In this document: piece by piece, positions 1 through 5,733 of the stretch | Layout: every line of letters starts with the position of its first letter | Numbering within the stretch: the stretch's first letter is position 1 | DNA from: Candidatus Heimdallarchaeota archaeon | GTDB lineage: Archaea > Asgardarchaeota > Heimdallarchaeia > Heimdallarchaeales > Kariarchaeaceae | NCBI GenBank assembly: GCA_030668165.1 | Contig: DAOUUM010000091.1 | Span: forward strand, 1-8,903 | Direction of reading: 5' to 3' | DNA: 8,903 bases | Made by a program: the position numbers and the translations under genes | The notes under the pieces: model-generated | The model's input: the letters and a program-made list of their open reading frames with translations, nothing else | Database searches by the model: none | What the model was told of the DNA's origin: nothing

Positions 1-105
1 ATTTTAAGAAGAAAACTCAAATAATAAAACGTTATGAATATACAATAGGATATGATTTGTGATCTTCACTAGCAATCCAGTATAAGTCGCGTAACAATAA
101 TCCAA

Positions 106-113
106 TTTAAATA
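106..113 (+). promoter_or_regulatory. Candidate TATA box of the ribosomal protein operon
   Basis: The sequence TTTAAATA in an AT-rich setting resembles an archaeal TATA box. It would place the transcription start near 135-138, giving a leader of about 80 bases before the rpl32e start codon. The preceding 100 bases contain other AT-rich stretches, for example around 35-55, so the choice is not unique. If transcription instead reads through from genes upstream of the window, this element would be internal or inactive. Confidence 0.4.
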
Positions 114-116
114 ACT

Positions 117-136
117 CAGATTGAATTCAGAATCTG
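117..136 (+). promoter_or_regulatory. Inverted repeat between TATA box and predicted start site
   Basis: CAGATT (117-122) and AATCTG (131-136) form a perfect 6+6 inverted repeat around an 8-base centre that itself contains the palindrome GAATTC. It begins three bases after the candidate TATA box and covers the region where transcription would start. Archaeal repressors commonly bind there to block RNA polymerase. An operator role is inferred from position only. If transcription starts further upstream, it would instead be an RNA hairpin. Confidence 0.35.
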
Positions 137-177
137 TAGAACTGCTGCGGTGGTTCACATTATCCATTGTTTCTCTT

Positions 178-193
178 CGTTTCCCTTGAAACG
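178..193 (+). promoter_or_regulatory. Leader hairpin upstream of rpl32e
   Basis: CGTTTC (178-183), loop CCTT, GAAACG (188-193) make a perfect 6-bp stem with a 4-base loop, ending 10 bases before the Shine-Dalgarno site. A second GTTTC copy at 169-173 could pair with the same GAAAC arm, so two alternative stems are possible. Ribosomal protein operons are often autoregulated through leader structures, but no known binding motif was recognised here. Confidence 0.3.
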
Positions 194-203
194 TACAAAC
201 AAT

Positions 204-210
204 GAGGTGA
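204..210 (+). promoter_or_regulatory. Shine-Dalgarno site deciding the rpl32e start
   Basis: GAGGTGA matches the anti-SD of archaeal 16S rRNA and lies five bases before ATG 216. It selects this ATG over the in-frame GTG at 150, which has no SD and would add 22 residues that do not resemble eL32. Confidence 0.7.
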
Positions 211-215
211 AGACT

Positions 216-722
216 ATGAGCGAAAACGATAAAAATCGATTACTCAGAATTAGAAAGCGTATGAAGAAAAGGATGCCAAGCTGGAAGAGAGAGAACTACT
301 TCCGTCTAAAACGCATCCAGACGTCTTGGCGGGCCCCCAAAGGCATAGACTCAAAAATGAGACACAAGCTTAAAGGTAAGCGTAAGTCGCCTAACATGGG
401 TTACCGAAAACCAAAGGCTGTGCGAGGATTACATCCTTCCGGTAAAGAAGTTGTCAGAGTTGAGAACCTAAATGAACTGGAGGCAATAAACACTGAATCC
501 CAGGTTGCACAACTTGGAGCTGCAGTAGGATCCCGCAAGAGACTTAACATGATCAACTATGCTGAAGAGAACGAAATCTATATTATCAATCCCCAGATCA
601 AGAGGACCGACTTCGGACTCGATGATGAATTCGACCTGGATGAGGACATTGCTGAGGATGATTTTGATGATCTTGCCCTTGTTGATGACGAGGAGCTAGC
701 TGTGGAGGATGCAGACGAATGA
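216..722 (+). CDS. rpl32e: Large ribosomal subunit protein eL32 with acidic C-terminal tail
   Basis: Archaeal/eukaryotic-type protein of the 50S subunit, binding 23S rRNA. It has 168 residues from ATG 216. The basic N-terminus (1-30) is followed by the eL32 core at about 30-133, with diagnostic stretches FRLKRIQTSWRAPKGIDSK (29-47), SPNMGYRKPKAVRGLHPSG (58-76) and AAVGSRKRL (102-110). The core ends near INPQIKR (125-131). Residues 135-168 are an added tail in which 20 of 34 residues are Asp or Glu and none is Lys or Arg, unusual for a basic ribosomal protein. The gene opens the cluster and its TGA overlaps the rpl19e ATG as ATGA. In many archaea rpl6 lies directly before it, but here a non-coding leader does. 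Family assignment is firm; the tail's role is unknown. Confidence 0.95.
   Translation: MSENDKNRLLRIRKRMKKRMPSWKRENYFRLKRIQTSWRAPKGIDSKMRHKLKGKRKSPNMGYRKPKAVRGLHPSGKEVVRVENLNELEAINTESQVAQLGAAVGSRKRLNMINYAEENEIYIINPQIKRTDFGLDDEFDLDEDIAEDDFDDLALVDDEELAVEDADE
704..710 (+). promoter_or_regulatory. Shine-Dalgarno site of rpl19e inside rpl32e
   Basis: GGAGGAT lies eight bases before ATG 719 and sits within the codons of the eL32 acidic tail. Start of rpl19e and end of rpl32e overlap by four bases, which suits translational coupling. Confidence 0.6.
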
Positions 723-1189
723 CAAATCTAAGAGGACAGCGTGCACTAGCTGGAAAAGTATTGAAACGTGGTGCCACTGGTGTCTGGATAGACCCTGAAA
801 GGGATTCACAGGTTTCAAGTGCAATCACTCGTGACGATATCAAGAATTTGATCAGTGGTGGTGCCATCAAGGCGAGAAAAATTGTAGGTACCAGCAGAGG
901 TCGTGCCCGTGCACTGGCCCATCGTAAGAAGAGAGGTCAGAGAGCGGGACCTGGTCGACGTAAAGGTACAGCAAATGCACGTTTTAACGGCAAGACTGTA
1001 TGGATAAACAAGATCAGACTGCAGAGAAAATATCTTGCAAGCCTTAGAGATGAAGGTTACATCACAGCTTCCAGCTACAGGGTACTGTACAGGCAGGCCA
1101 AGGGTAACTTATTCAGAAGTGTGAGATACCTATCAAACCACATCAGAGAGAGTGGATTGACTGAGAAGAGAATTCCGGAGATGAAATAA
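719..1189 (+). CDS. rpl19e: Large ribosomal subunit protein eL19
   Basis: A 50S subunit protein shared by archaea and eukaryotes. The 156 residues match the usual archaeal length of about 150. It shows the family hallmarks: LRGQRALAGKVLKRG (4-18), the WIDP segment (23-26), a very basic middle RGRARALAHRKKRGQRAGPG (60-79) that contacts 23S rRNA, and a helical C-terminal part with LRDEGYITASSYRVLYRQAKG (109-129). Start and stop signals are clear, the ATG overlaps the rpl32e stop, and there is one base between its TAA and the next ATG. Nothing is truncated. Confidence 0.96.
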   Translation: MTNLRGQRALAGKVLKRGATGVWIDPERDSQVSSAITRDDIKNLISGGAIKARKIVGTSRGRARALAHRKKRGQRAGPGRRKGTANARFNGKTVWINKIRLQRKYLASLRDEGYITASSYRVLYRQAKGNLFRSVRYLSNHIRESGLTEKRIPEMK

Positions 1190-1190
1190 T

Positions 1191-1778
1191 ATGGGAAATG
1201 GACCACGTTATAGAGTTAAATTAAAGAGACGTCGACAAGGTAGAACTAACTACTACAAGAGACGAGATATGCTTAAATCCGGAAAATTAAGAGTTGTAAT
1301 CCGTAAATCTACCAAACATGTGGCAATTCAATTTATTGAGGCCAAACCTGATGGAGATATTACCCTATCTGGTAGTACTAGCGGACATCTCATTGCTTTC
1401 GGTTGGAATATCACCGGAGGTAACATACCAGCAGCTTATCTTGCTGGATATCTGGCAGGAAAGAAGGCTATAAAGGCCGGAATAACCGAGGGCATCCTTG
1501 ATCTGGGATTACAGGTCAATTCCTATGGTGGTAGAATTTATTCTGCACTCAAAGGAGTAGTGGATGCAGGTGTTGATGTACCAGTTAATGAATCAATCTT
1601 CCCCGAGGAAGAGATTTTCAAGGGTGGACACATCAAGAAGAAGGCTCAATGGCTCAAAGAAGATGATAAAGATCTTTACAAGACAACATACAGTATGTAT
1701 AGCAGTAACAAGGTAGATCCTACCAAATTAGATGCTCTTGTCAAGAAAGTTGTCACTGCCATTGACAAGGAATATTAG
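1191..1778 (+). CDS. rpl18: Large ribosomal subunit protein uL18
   Basis: 5S rRNA-binding protein of the central protuberance, equivalent to eukaryotic uL18 (RPL5). The 195 residues are typical for archaea and longer than bacterial L18. The N-terminus has the expected MGNGPRYRVKLKRRRQGRTN (1-20) and YYKRRDMLKSG (21-31). The core contains VVIRKSTKHVAIQFIEA (35-51) and a glycine- and alanine-rich helical region AAYLAGYLAGKKA (81-93), followed by GLQVNSYGGRIYSALKGVVDAG (106-127). The SD GGAGATG at 1177-1183 lies inside the end of rpl19e. It is separated from rps5 by 14 bases, the widest gap in the cluster apart from the ends. Confidence 0.96.
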   Translation: MGNGPRYRVKLKRRRQGRTNYYKRRDMLKSGKLRVVIRKSTKHVAIQFIEAKPDGDITLSGSTSGHLIAFGWNITGGNIPAAYLAGYLAGKKAIKAGITEGILDLGLQVNSYGGRIYSALKGVVDAGVDVPVNESIFPEEEIFKGGHIKKKAQWLKEDDKDLYKTTYSMYSSNKVDPTKLDALVKKVVTAIDKEY

Positions 1779-1792
1779 GAGGAAATAAGAAA

Positions 1793-2416
1793 ATGTCACA
1801 AGATTTGAATGAATGGACTCCCCGAACTCGACTAGGTGTCGAAGTTCAAGAAGGAAGAATCACATCAATTGATGAGATATTTCAGCGAGGAGCTCGAATA
1901 CAAGAATATGAAATCGTAGACTCACTTTTACCCGGCCTAATAGACGAAGTAATAGAGATTAATTTAGTCCAGAAGATGAGTTCTGCTGGAAGAAAGAGAA
2001 GATTTCAAGCAACAATTGTCGTTGGTAACAAAGATAGTTACATTGGTATCGGTCAAGCCAAATTAAAAGAGATTGGTCCCGCTATCCGACATGGAATAAC
2101 ACTGGCCAAATTGAATATTGCCCCAGTAAGAAGAGGTTGTGGATCCTGGGAATGTAGGTGTGATGCATCTCACTCAGTGCCCTTCAAAACCATTGGAAGA
2201 ACTGGATCAGTCAAGGTTCAATTAATGCCTGCCCCTAAGGGAACTGGTTTGGTAGCAGGTAATGTTGCCAAGAAGGTACTCGAACTTGCAGGTATTAAAG
2301 ATGTGTACAGCAAGACTCATGGAGATACGAGAACAACCTCAAACTATGCGAAAGCAACATTTGAGGCTCTGAAAGCCACATACAATGTGGTGCCTCCAAC
2401 TGAATGGAAGATGTGA
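1793..2416 (+). CDS. rps5: Small ribosomal subunit protein uS5
   Basis: 30S subunit protein involved in decoding accuracy and mRNA entry, equivalent to eukaryotic uS5 (RPS2). It has 207 residues. The N-terminal extension carries WTPRTRLGVEVQEG (8-21). The double-stranded RNA-binding domain follows at about 54-118, with AGRKRRFQATIVVGNKD (65-81). The C-terminal domain contains GSVKVQLMPAPKGTGLVAG (138-156) and NYAKATFEALK (184-194). The Cys/His-rich stretch at 116-127 (Cys116, Cys121, Cys123, His127) corresponds to a conserved archaeal segment. The SD AGGAGGAA at 1777-1784 overlaps the rpl18 stop codon and gives an eight-base spacing. Confidence 0.96.
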   Translation: MSQDLNEWTPRTRLGVEVQEGRITSIDEIFQRGARIQEYEIVDSLLPGLIDEVIEINLVQKMSSAGRKRRFQATIVVGNKDSYIGIGQAKLKEIGPAIRHGITLAKLNIAPVRRGCGSWECRCDASHSVPFKTIGRTGSVKVQLMPAPKGTGLVAGNVAKKVLELAGIKDVYSKTHGDTRTTSNYAKATFEALKATYNVVPPTEWKM

Positions 2417-2417
2417 T
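2410..2417 (+). promoter_or_regulatory. Weak SD-like site deciding the rpl30 start
   Basis: GATGTGAT resembles the local consensus GAGGTGAT with one mismatch and ends four bases before ATG 2422. It favours this ATG over the in-frame ATG 2404, which lies inside rps5 and would add six residues not expected in uL30. Confidence 0.4.
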
Positions 2418-2421
2418 TGTT

Positions 2422-2892
2422 ATGAGTAAGGTAATAGGAATTATTCGTTTAAGAGGAAGAGCAGGTACAAACTACAATGTGGAGCACACTCTGAAGCTAA
2501 TGCGATTACACAAACCAAATCATGCAGCAATTTTCCAGAGTAATGAAGCCCTTGATGGAATGTTATTCAAGATCAAGGATTGGGCTACTTTCGGAGAGAT
2601 CAGTGCAGATACCATTGAGCATTTGCTCGTCAAGCGTGGTGAATTAACTGGTAGAAAACCAATAACAAATAAATTTGTGAAGGAAAATACCAAGTACGCA
2701 ACCATCAAGCAACTGGCCAAGGCAATTGCCAAAGGAGAGATCGTATTGAGTGATATCCCTGAGTTTCGACCTGTGTTCAGATTAAATCCCCCACGAAAGG
2801 GATTCAAGAGTCTGAAGTACCCAATAACCAAGAAAGGAGATCTAGGATATCGAGGAGAGACAATTAATGATCTCTTTGCTCGAATGACATAG
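2422..2892 (+). CDS. rpl30: Large ribosomal subunit protein uL30
   Basis: 50S subunit protein of the archaeal/eukaryotic uL30 (eukaryotic RPL7) type, 156 residues from ATG 2422. The N-terminal ferredoxin-like domain begins KVIGIIRLRGRAGTN (3-17), with VEHTLKLMRLHKPNHAAIF close behind. The archaeal C-terminal part includes LVKRGELTGRKP, a helical linker, and the conserved ending FRLNPPRKGFKSLKYP followed by KKGDLGYRGETINDLFARM. Bacterial L30 is only about 60 residues, so the length alone marks this as archaeal. Five bases separate it from the rps5 stop. An upstream ATG at 2404 is in frame but lacks family residues. Confidence 0.95.
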   Translation: MSKVIGIIRLRGRAGTNYNVEHTLKLMRLHKPNHAAIFQSNEALDGMLFKIKDWATFGEISADTIEHLLVKRGELTGRKPITNKFVKENTKYATIKQLAKAIAKGEIVLSDIPEFRPVFRLNPPRKGFKSLKYPITKKGDLGYRGETINDLFARMT

Positions 2893-2897
2893 GTGAT
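2891..2897 (+). promoter_or_regulatory. Shine-Dalgarno site deciding the rpl15 start
   Basis: AGGTGAT overlaps the rpl30 TAG stop and lies four bases before ATG 2902. The in-frame GTG at 2893 is part of this SD and is therefore unlikely to be the start. Confidence 0.7.
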
Positions 2898-2901
2898 AAT
2901 T

Positions 2902-3360
2902 ATGGTTGTACGAGCAAAAAGAAAAGTAAGACGTCAAAGAGGTTCCAGGTCACATGGCTGGGGTAAACAAAAGGATCACAAAGAAGCAGGAATGAGAGGT
3001 GGCCGAGGTAATGCTGGTCTGACACAACACCATTGGATTAGAACCATCATTAGGGCCAAGGAAGCGGGAGTCAAACCACTCGGAAAGTACGGTTTTAAGA
3101 GACCACAAGAGTTCCAGGATAAGTATGAAACCGTCAATGTATCTCAACTCGATCAGAGTGTTGATACTCTTGTATCAGCTGAAAAGGTCAAGCTGGAGAA
3201 TGATACCTACTTCATTAATCTAACAGAGATGGGTGTCACCAAGTTACTAGCCCAGGGTAATGTAACCCGCAAGCTGGAAATTACTGTTAGTCAGGCAACT
3301 GATAGAGCAGTCTCCAAGGTTGAGAAAGCCGGTGGAAAAGTAATTTTACCCAAAAAATAA
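2902..3360 (+). CDS. rpl15: Large ribosomal subunit protein uL15
   Basis: 50S subunit protein binding 23S rRNA, equivalent to eukaryotic uL15 (RPL27A). It has 152 residues from ATG 2902. The basic glycine-rich N-terminus reads KVRRQRGSRSHGWGKQKDHK (7-26), then GMRGGRGNAG (30-39). This is the long, flexible part that threads into the subunit. The globular C-terminal half has GKYGFKRP and ends with the typical VSKVEKAGGKVILPKK. It is the last gene of the cluster. In most archaea secY follows directly, but here a 248-base AT-rich spacer follows instead. Confidence 0.95.
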   Translation: MVVRAKRKVRRQRGSRSHGWGKQKDHKEAGMRGGRGNAGLTQHHWIRTIIRAKEAGVKPLGKYGFKRPQEFQDKYETVNVSQLDQSVDTLVSAEKVKLENDTYFINLTEMGVTKLLAQGNVTRKLEITVSQATDRAVSKVEKAGGKVILPKK

Positions 3361-3444
3361 ATAAATAATCAAAATATTAATTATCCAAATTAGCATCAAT
3401 ATTCAATATTAAGACAAAATAGAGCTTTTACTATTCAATTGTAA

Positions 3445-3464
3445 TTTTTCATTATTGGTTTTTT
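3445..3464 (+). terminator. Oligo-T terminator region after rpl15
   Basis: Runs of five T (3445-3449) and six T (3459-3464) lie 85-105 bases after the rpl15 stop. Archaeal RNA polymerase terminates at U-rich tracts without needing a hairpin. The run lies ahead of the next candidate promoter, so it would separate the ribosomal unit from the tup unit. Confidence 0.4.
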
Positions 3465-3580
3465 GGCCTTGTTATCAGTACTGGTTAATATTATTCAACT
3501 CTTCAGCAGAGGAGAAGTTGTCTGATTTATTTATATTAATTTTTCAAAATTGTTTTCTGACTGAAACTAGATCAGCTTGC

Positions 3581-3592
3581 TTAAAATTATAA
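3581..3592 (+). promoter_or_regulatory. Candidate TATA box for the DUF2122-tupAB unit
   Basis: TTAAAATTATAA is centred about 24 bases before ATG 3609. That spacing would place the transcript start at or next to the start codon, giving a leaderless message, and there is indeed no SD before 3609. A second AT-rich element, TTTATATTA at 3530-3538, could serve as an alternative promoter with a leader of about 45 bases. Confidence 0.4.
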
Positions 3593-3608
3593 TTCAATCC
3601 AATCAATT

Positions 3609-4082
3609 ATGAGTAATGTATTTCCAATCATTTGTCTTCATAATGTAAATTCATCCAAAACATGTAATGATTTTGTTAAAATCGCATCAGGTATGGGGTA
3701 TAAGACTGTAATTATAACCAATGCACAGGGATCAGCTGCCCAGACAGGTGTTCCAGGAGCTCAAAAATTGGCATTGAAGGCAGGATTGAATTTTATGGCA
3801 CTAGGAGATATTTCCGACCTCCAGGAATTATTCAGCCCTGATCTTACAATTCTGGTCACTCCACCACCATATGGTGAAAAGAATCTTGATTCAGAATTCA
3901 TTAAGGGTATCGAGGGTAAGCGATGGATAGCTGTCTTTGGTGGAAATGATCCTGGTCTGAGCAGAAAGGATATATCAAAGGGAGATGAGGTTGTTCAGGT
4001 GCCTGCTGGCGATATTGGCTCGGTTGGTATGTTAACCCTGGGATTGGCTCTTTTGACTGGAAAATTCAGTTTTAATAGGTGA
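3609..4082 (+). CDS. SPOUT-like COG4080 / DUF2122 family protein
   Basis: Resembles the small archaeal family known as COG4080 (SpoU-like rRNA methylase) and as DUF2122, where it is also labelled RecB-family nuclease. At 157 residues it is a single compact domain. Visible blocks are CLHNVNSSKT (9-18), NAQGSAAQTGVPGAQKLALK (38-57), LVTPPPYG (82-89), VFGGNDPGLSRKDI (109-122) and VPAGDIGSVGMLTLGLALL (131-149). The last two fit the layout of the knotted SAM-binding region of SPOUT RNA methyltransferases (a G-rich loop, then a hydrophobic helix after a Gly/Ser turn). The nuclease label is not supported by any motif seen here. An RNA substrate is inferred. The four-base gap to tupA implies co-transcription. 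No SD precedes the ATG, consistent with a leaderless start. Confidence 0.75.
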   Translation: MSNVFPIICLHNVNSSKTCNDFVKIASGMGYKTVIITNAQGSAAQTGVPGAQKLALKAGLNFMALGDISDLQELFSPDLTILVTPPPYGEKNLDSEFIKGIEGKRWIAVFGGNDPGLSRKDISKGDEVVQVPAGDIGSVGMLTLGLALLTGKFSFNR

Positions 4083-4083
4083 T
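4077..4083 (+). promoter_or_regulatory. Shine-Dalgarno site supporting the tupA TTG start
   Basis: AGGTGAT overlaps the TGA stop of the preceding gene and ends three bases before TTG 4087. The strong SD, plus a signal peptide that begins right after this codon, supports the rare TTG start. Confidence 0.65.
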
Positions 4084-4086
4084 AAC

Positions 4087-4953
4087 TTGATAGCCCTCAA
4101 GCAACCCAAATACGCCGTAATTACCATTGTTATTATTTTAATTGCCGCAACAGGTTGCACAATTTATCGGAACATCGAAAATGAAAAGGTGGTAATGCTG
4201 GCCACAACAACATCAGTTGAGAACACTGGTCTTTTAGATATGCTGATTAATGAATTCTATGAGATCTCAGATTATGAGATCATGGTAATTCCAAGAGGTA
4301 CAGGTATAGCACTGGGTTTGGCCTATGATGGAGAGGTTGATGCCATACTGGTCCATGCTCCCGATTTGGAACAGGATTTTGTTGACGCGGGATTTGGAAT
4401 AAATCACACTACACTATGGTTCAATTATTTCATAATAGTGGGTCCCGAAAGTGATCCTGCTAAAATCTCACAATCAAATTCGGCCAGTGAGGTATTTTCA
4501 AAAATATATGAAGCAGGGGAGTTGGGACTAGCAGAATTCTACTCAAGAGGGGATAATTCAGGCACTCATATAAAGGAATTGTCCATATGGGAAAATACCA
4601 GTTACAGCCCGGATATAAGCAATACTTGGTACAAGGAAACTGGTACTGGTATGACAGCCACTCTTCAGGTATCCAACGAGAATTTTGCATACACACTCTC
4701 AGATCTGGGCACATATACCCAGGTAAATGCCACCACAGGGTTGGATTTGATAGAACTCTATGGTGGAGATGAGATATTGTTCAATCCCTACAGTTATGCA
4801 CTGGTATCTCCAGAGAAGTATCCAGAGGTTAATCAAGAAGGAGCTATGGAATTTCTAATTTTTCTGACTTTACCCTCAACGGTGGAATTGGTCAGGAATT
4901 ATCAGGTTTATGAGACAGTTTTGTTCACTCCAATAGATGAGTTAGGTGACTAA
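4087..4953 (+). CDS. tupA: Tungstate ABC transporter substrate-binding lipoprotein TupA
   Basis: Extracytoplasmic binding protein that captures an oxyanion, most likely tungstate, and delivers it to the TupB permease. It has 288 residues. A hydrophobic signal segment (about 8-22) ends in a lipobox-like IAATGC with Cys24 as the probable lipid-anchored residue. The mature protein opens with LATTTS (38-43), the anion-binding signature of the TupA family. Other family blocks are IPRGTGIALGLAYDGEVDAI (68-87), HAPDLEQDFVDAG (90-102), FYSRGDNSGTH (151-161) with the conserved Arg154, and WYKETGTGM (181-189). The ending ELVRNYQVYETVLFTPI is also typical. Length fits TupA. Specificity for tungstate over molybdate is inferred from family membership. 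Its stop codon is one base before the tupB ATG. Confidence 0.9.
   Translation: MIALKQPKYAVITIVIILIAATGCTIYRNIENEKVVMLATTTSVENTGLLDMLINEFYEISDYEIMVIPRGTGIALGLAYDGEVDAILVHAPDLEQDFVDAGFGINHTTLWFNYFIIVGPESDPAKISQSNSASEVFSKIYEAGELGLAEFYSRGDNSGTHIKELSIWENTSYSPDISNTWYKETGTGMTATLQVSNENFAYTLSDLGTYTQVNATTGLDLIELYGGDEILFNPYSYALVSPEKYPEVNQEGAMEFLIFLTLPSTVELVRNYQVYETVLFTPIDELGD
4944..4949 (+). promoter_or_regulatory. Shine-Dalgarno site deciding the tupB start
   Basis: AGGTGA in the last codons of tupA lies five bases before ATG 4955. The in-frame GTG at 4946 falls inside this SD, so the ATG is the better start. Confidence 0.65.
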
Positions 4954-4954
4954 T

Positions 4955-5644
4955 ATGGCATTGGGTGAAGATCTATTTGAAAGTATGATGCTATTGTTAA
5001 GATCATCGGAGATCTGGCAAATTGCTGGATTATCTCTGTTCATCTCAATAACTGCAGTCATATTATCATCAATAATTGGCATACAAATTGGAGTTTACCT
5101 TGGTAAAAGAAAAAAACAGAATTTTATACTTGTGGCTCTGATAAATACAGGAATGGGACTACCACCAGTATTTGTGGGATTAATAGTTTATTTACTTCTG
5201 AGCAGGCAGGGAGCATTAGGTGTCCTGCAAATACTGTTTACTCCCTTGGCAATGATTATCGCTCAGTTTATCCTCACACTACCCATTATTATTGGTGTGA
5301 CTAGATCTACAATCAGAGCAATACCCAATAATCTACCCGAAGCACTCGAATCAATGGGTGCTACCTCCTCACAAATCAACGCACAGATATTGAAAGAGGC
5401 TAGATCCGGAATTATGGTTGGGATGATACTTGCTCTGGGGAGGGCATTCTCTGAAGTTGGGGCAATCATAATTGTTGGGGGTAACATCCGCCATTACACC
5501 AGAGTTTTGACGACAGCAATTATAACAGAGATATCCAAGGGTAATAATCCTGGTGCTCTGGCATTGGGAATAATCTTGATCACTATCAGTTTCTCACTAA
5601 CATCAATTATGTCGGTAATTCAACTGAGATCTAATGACCACTAA
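4955..5644 (+). CDS. tupB: Tungstate ABC transporter permease TupB
   Basis: Membrane subunit of the TupABC importer, forming a homodimeric channel that accepts anion from TupA. It has 229 residues from ATG 4955. About five hydrophobic segments are visible: roughly 22-46, 57-82, 93-117, 152-176 and 200-222. The GMGLPPVFVGLIVYLLLSRQ block (67-86) is characteristic of TupB-type permeases (COG4662). Between segments 3 and 4 lies the EAA-type cytoplasmic loop, starting E129-A130-L131 with the conserved Gly135 in ESMGA and continuing to ILKEARSGI; this loop docks on the ATPase. Family-typical GRAFSEVGAIIIVGGNI (162-178) follows. It sits one base after tupA, whereas the matching ATPase gene is about 1.8 kb away on the other strand. 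Confidence 0.9.
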   Translation: MALGEDLFESMMLLLRSSEIWQIAGLSLFISITAVILSSIIGIQIGVYLGKRKKQNFILVALINTGMGLPPVFVGLIVYLLLSRQGALGVLQILFTPLAMIIAQFILTLPIIIGVTRSTIRAIPNNLPEALESMGATSSQINAQILKEARSGIMVGMILALGRAFSEVGAIIIVGGNIRHYTRVLTTAIITEISKGNNPGALALGIILITISFSLTSIMSVIQLRSNDH

Positions 5645-5656
5645 TCTAGGGATTTT

Positions 5657-5676
5657 CAAGTTATTTAGAAAACTTG
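5657..5676 (+). repeat. Short inverted repeat after tupB
   Basis: CAAGTT (5657-5662) and AACTTG (5671-5676) form a 6-bp stem with an 8-base loop, 12 bases after the tupB stop. No T-run follows, so a terminator role is weakly supported. It could protect the 3' end of the tup transcript or be chance. Confidence 0.25.
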
Positions 5677-5698
5677 TCAACATATTCTAAGATATACA

Positions 5699-5710
5699 TT
5701 TAATCTTAAA
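5699..5710 (+). promoter_or_regulatory. Candidate TATA element of the acetyltransferase gene
   Basis: TTTAATCTTAAA lies 24-35 bases before ATG 5734, and its second half CTTAAA is centred 26 bases upstream. No SD precedes the ATG, so a leaderless transcript is plausible. The nearby GATATACA at 5691-5698 is an alternative core. Confidence 0.3.
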
Positions 5711-5733
5711 CCAAATCTTCTTAATATGAAATC

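Noticed and set aside
1..62. Possible ends of a preceding gene in two frames: bases 1-24 ending in TAA, and bases 3-62 ending in TGA
   Set aside because: Both are too short and show no recognisable C-terminus of uL6 or another expected neighbour, so they cannot be told apart from non-coding sequence.
150..215. N-terminal extension of eL32 from GTG 150
   Set aside because: The added 22 residues do not resemble the family, there is no SD before GTG 150, and a strong GAGGTGA sits five bases before ATG 216.
598..870. Open frame on the minus strand across the rpl32e-rpl19e junction
   Set aside because: It is opposite well-supported ribosomal genes, has biased composition caused by their codons, and shows no family features.
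3494..3521. Imperfect hairpin CAACTCTTC...GAAGTTG in the spacer after rpl15, considered as a terminator or small RNA
   Set aside because: The stem needs a two-base bulge, no T-run follows, and the T-runs upstream at 3445-3464 explain termination better.
3361..3608. Search for tRNA, C/D box RNA or a short secY fragment in the spacer
   Set aside because: No cloverleaf, no paired C and D boxes and no SecY-like frame were found; the spacer appears to hold only T-runs and promoter elements.
4460..4714. Open frame on the minus strand inside tupA
   Set aside because: Antisense shadow of a conserved gene, with a Trp- and Tyr-rich translation typical of the wrong frame.
4946..4954. GTG 4946 as tupB start
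   Set aside because: The GTG lies inside the SD AGGTGA that serves ATG 4955; the extra three residues add nothing to the family match.
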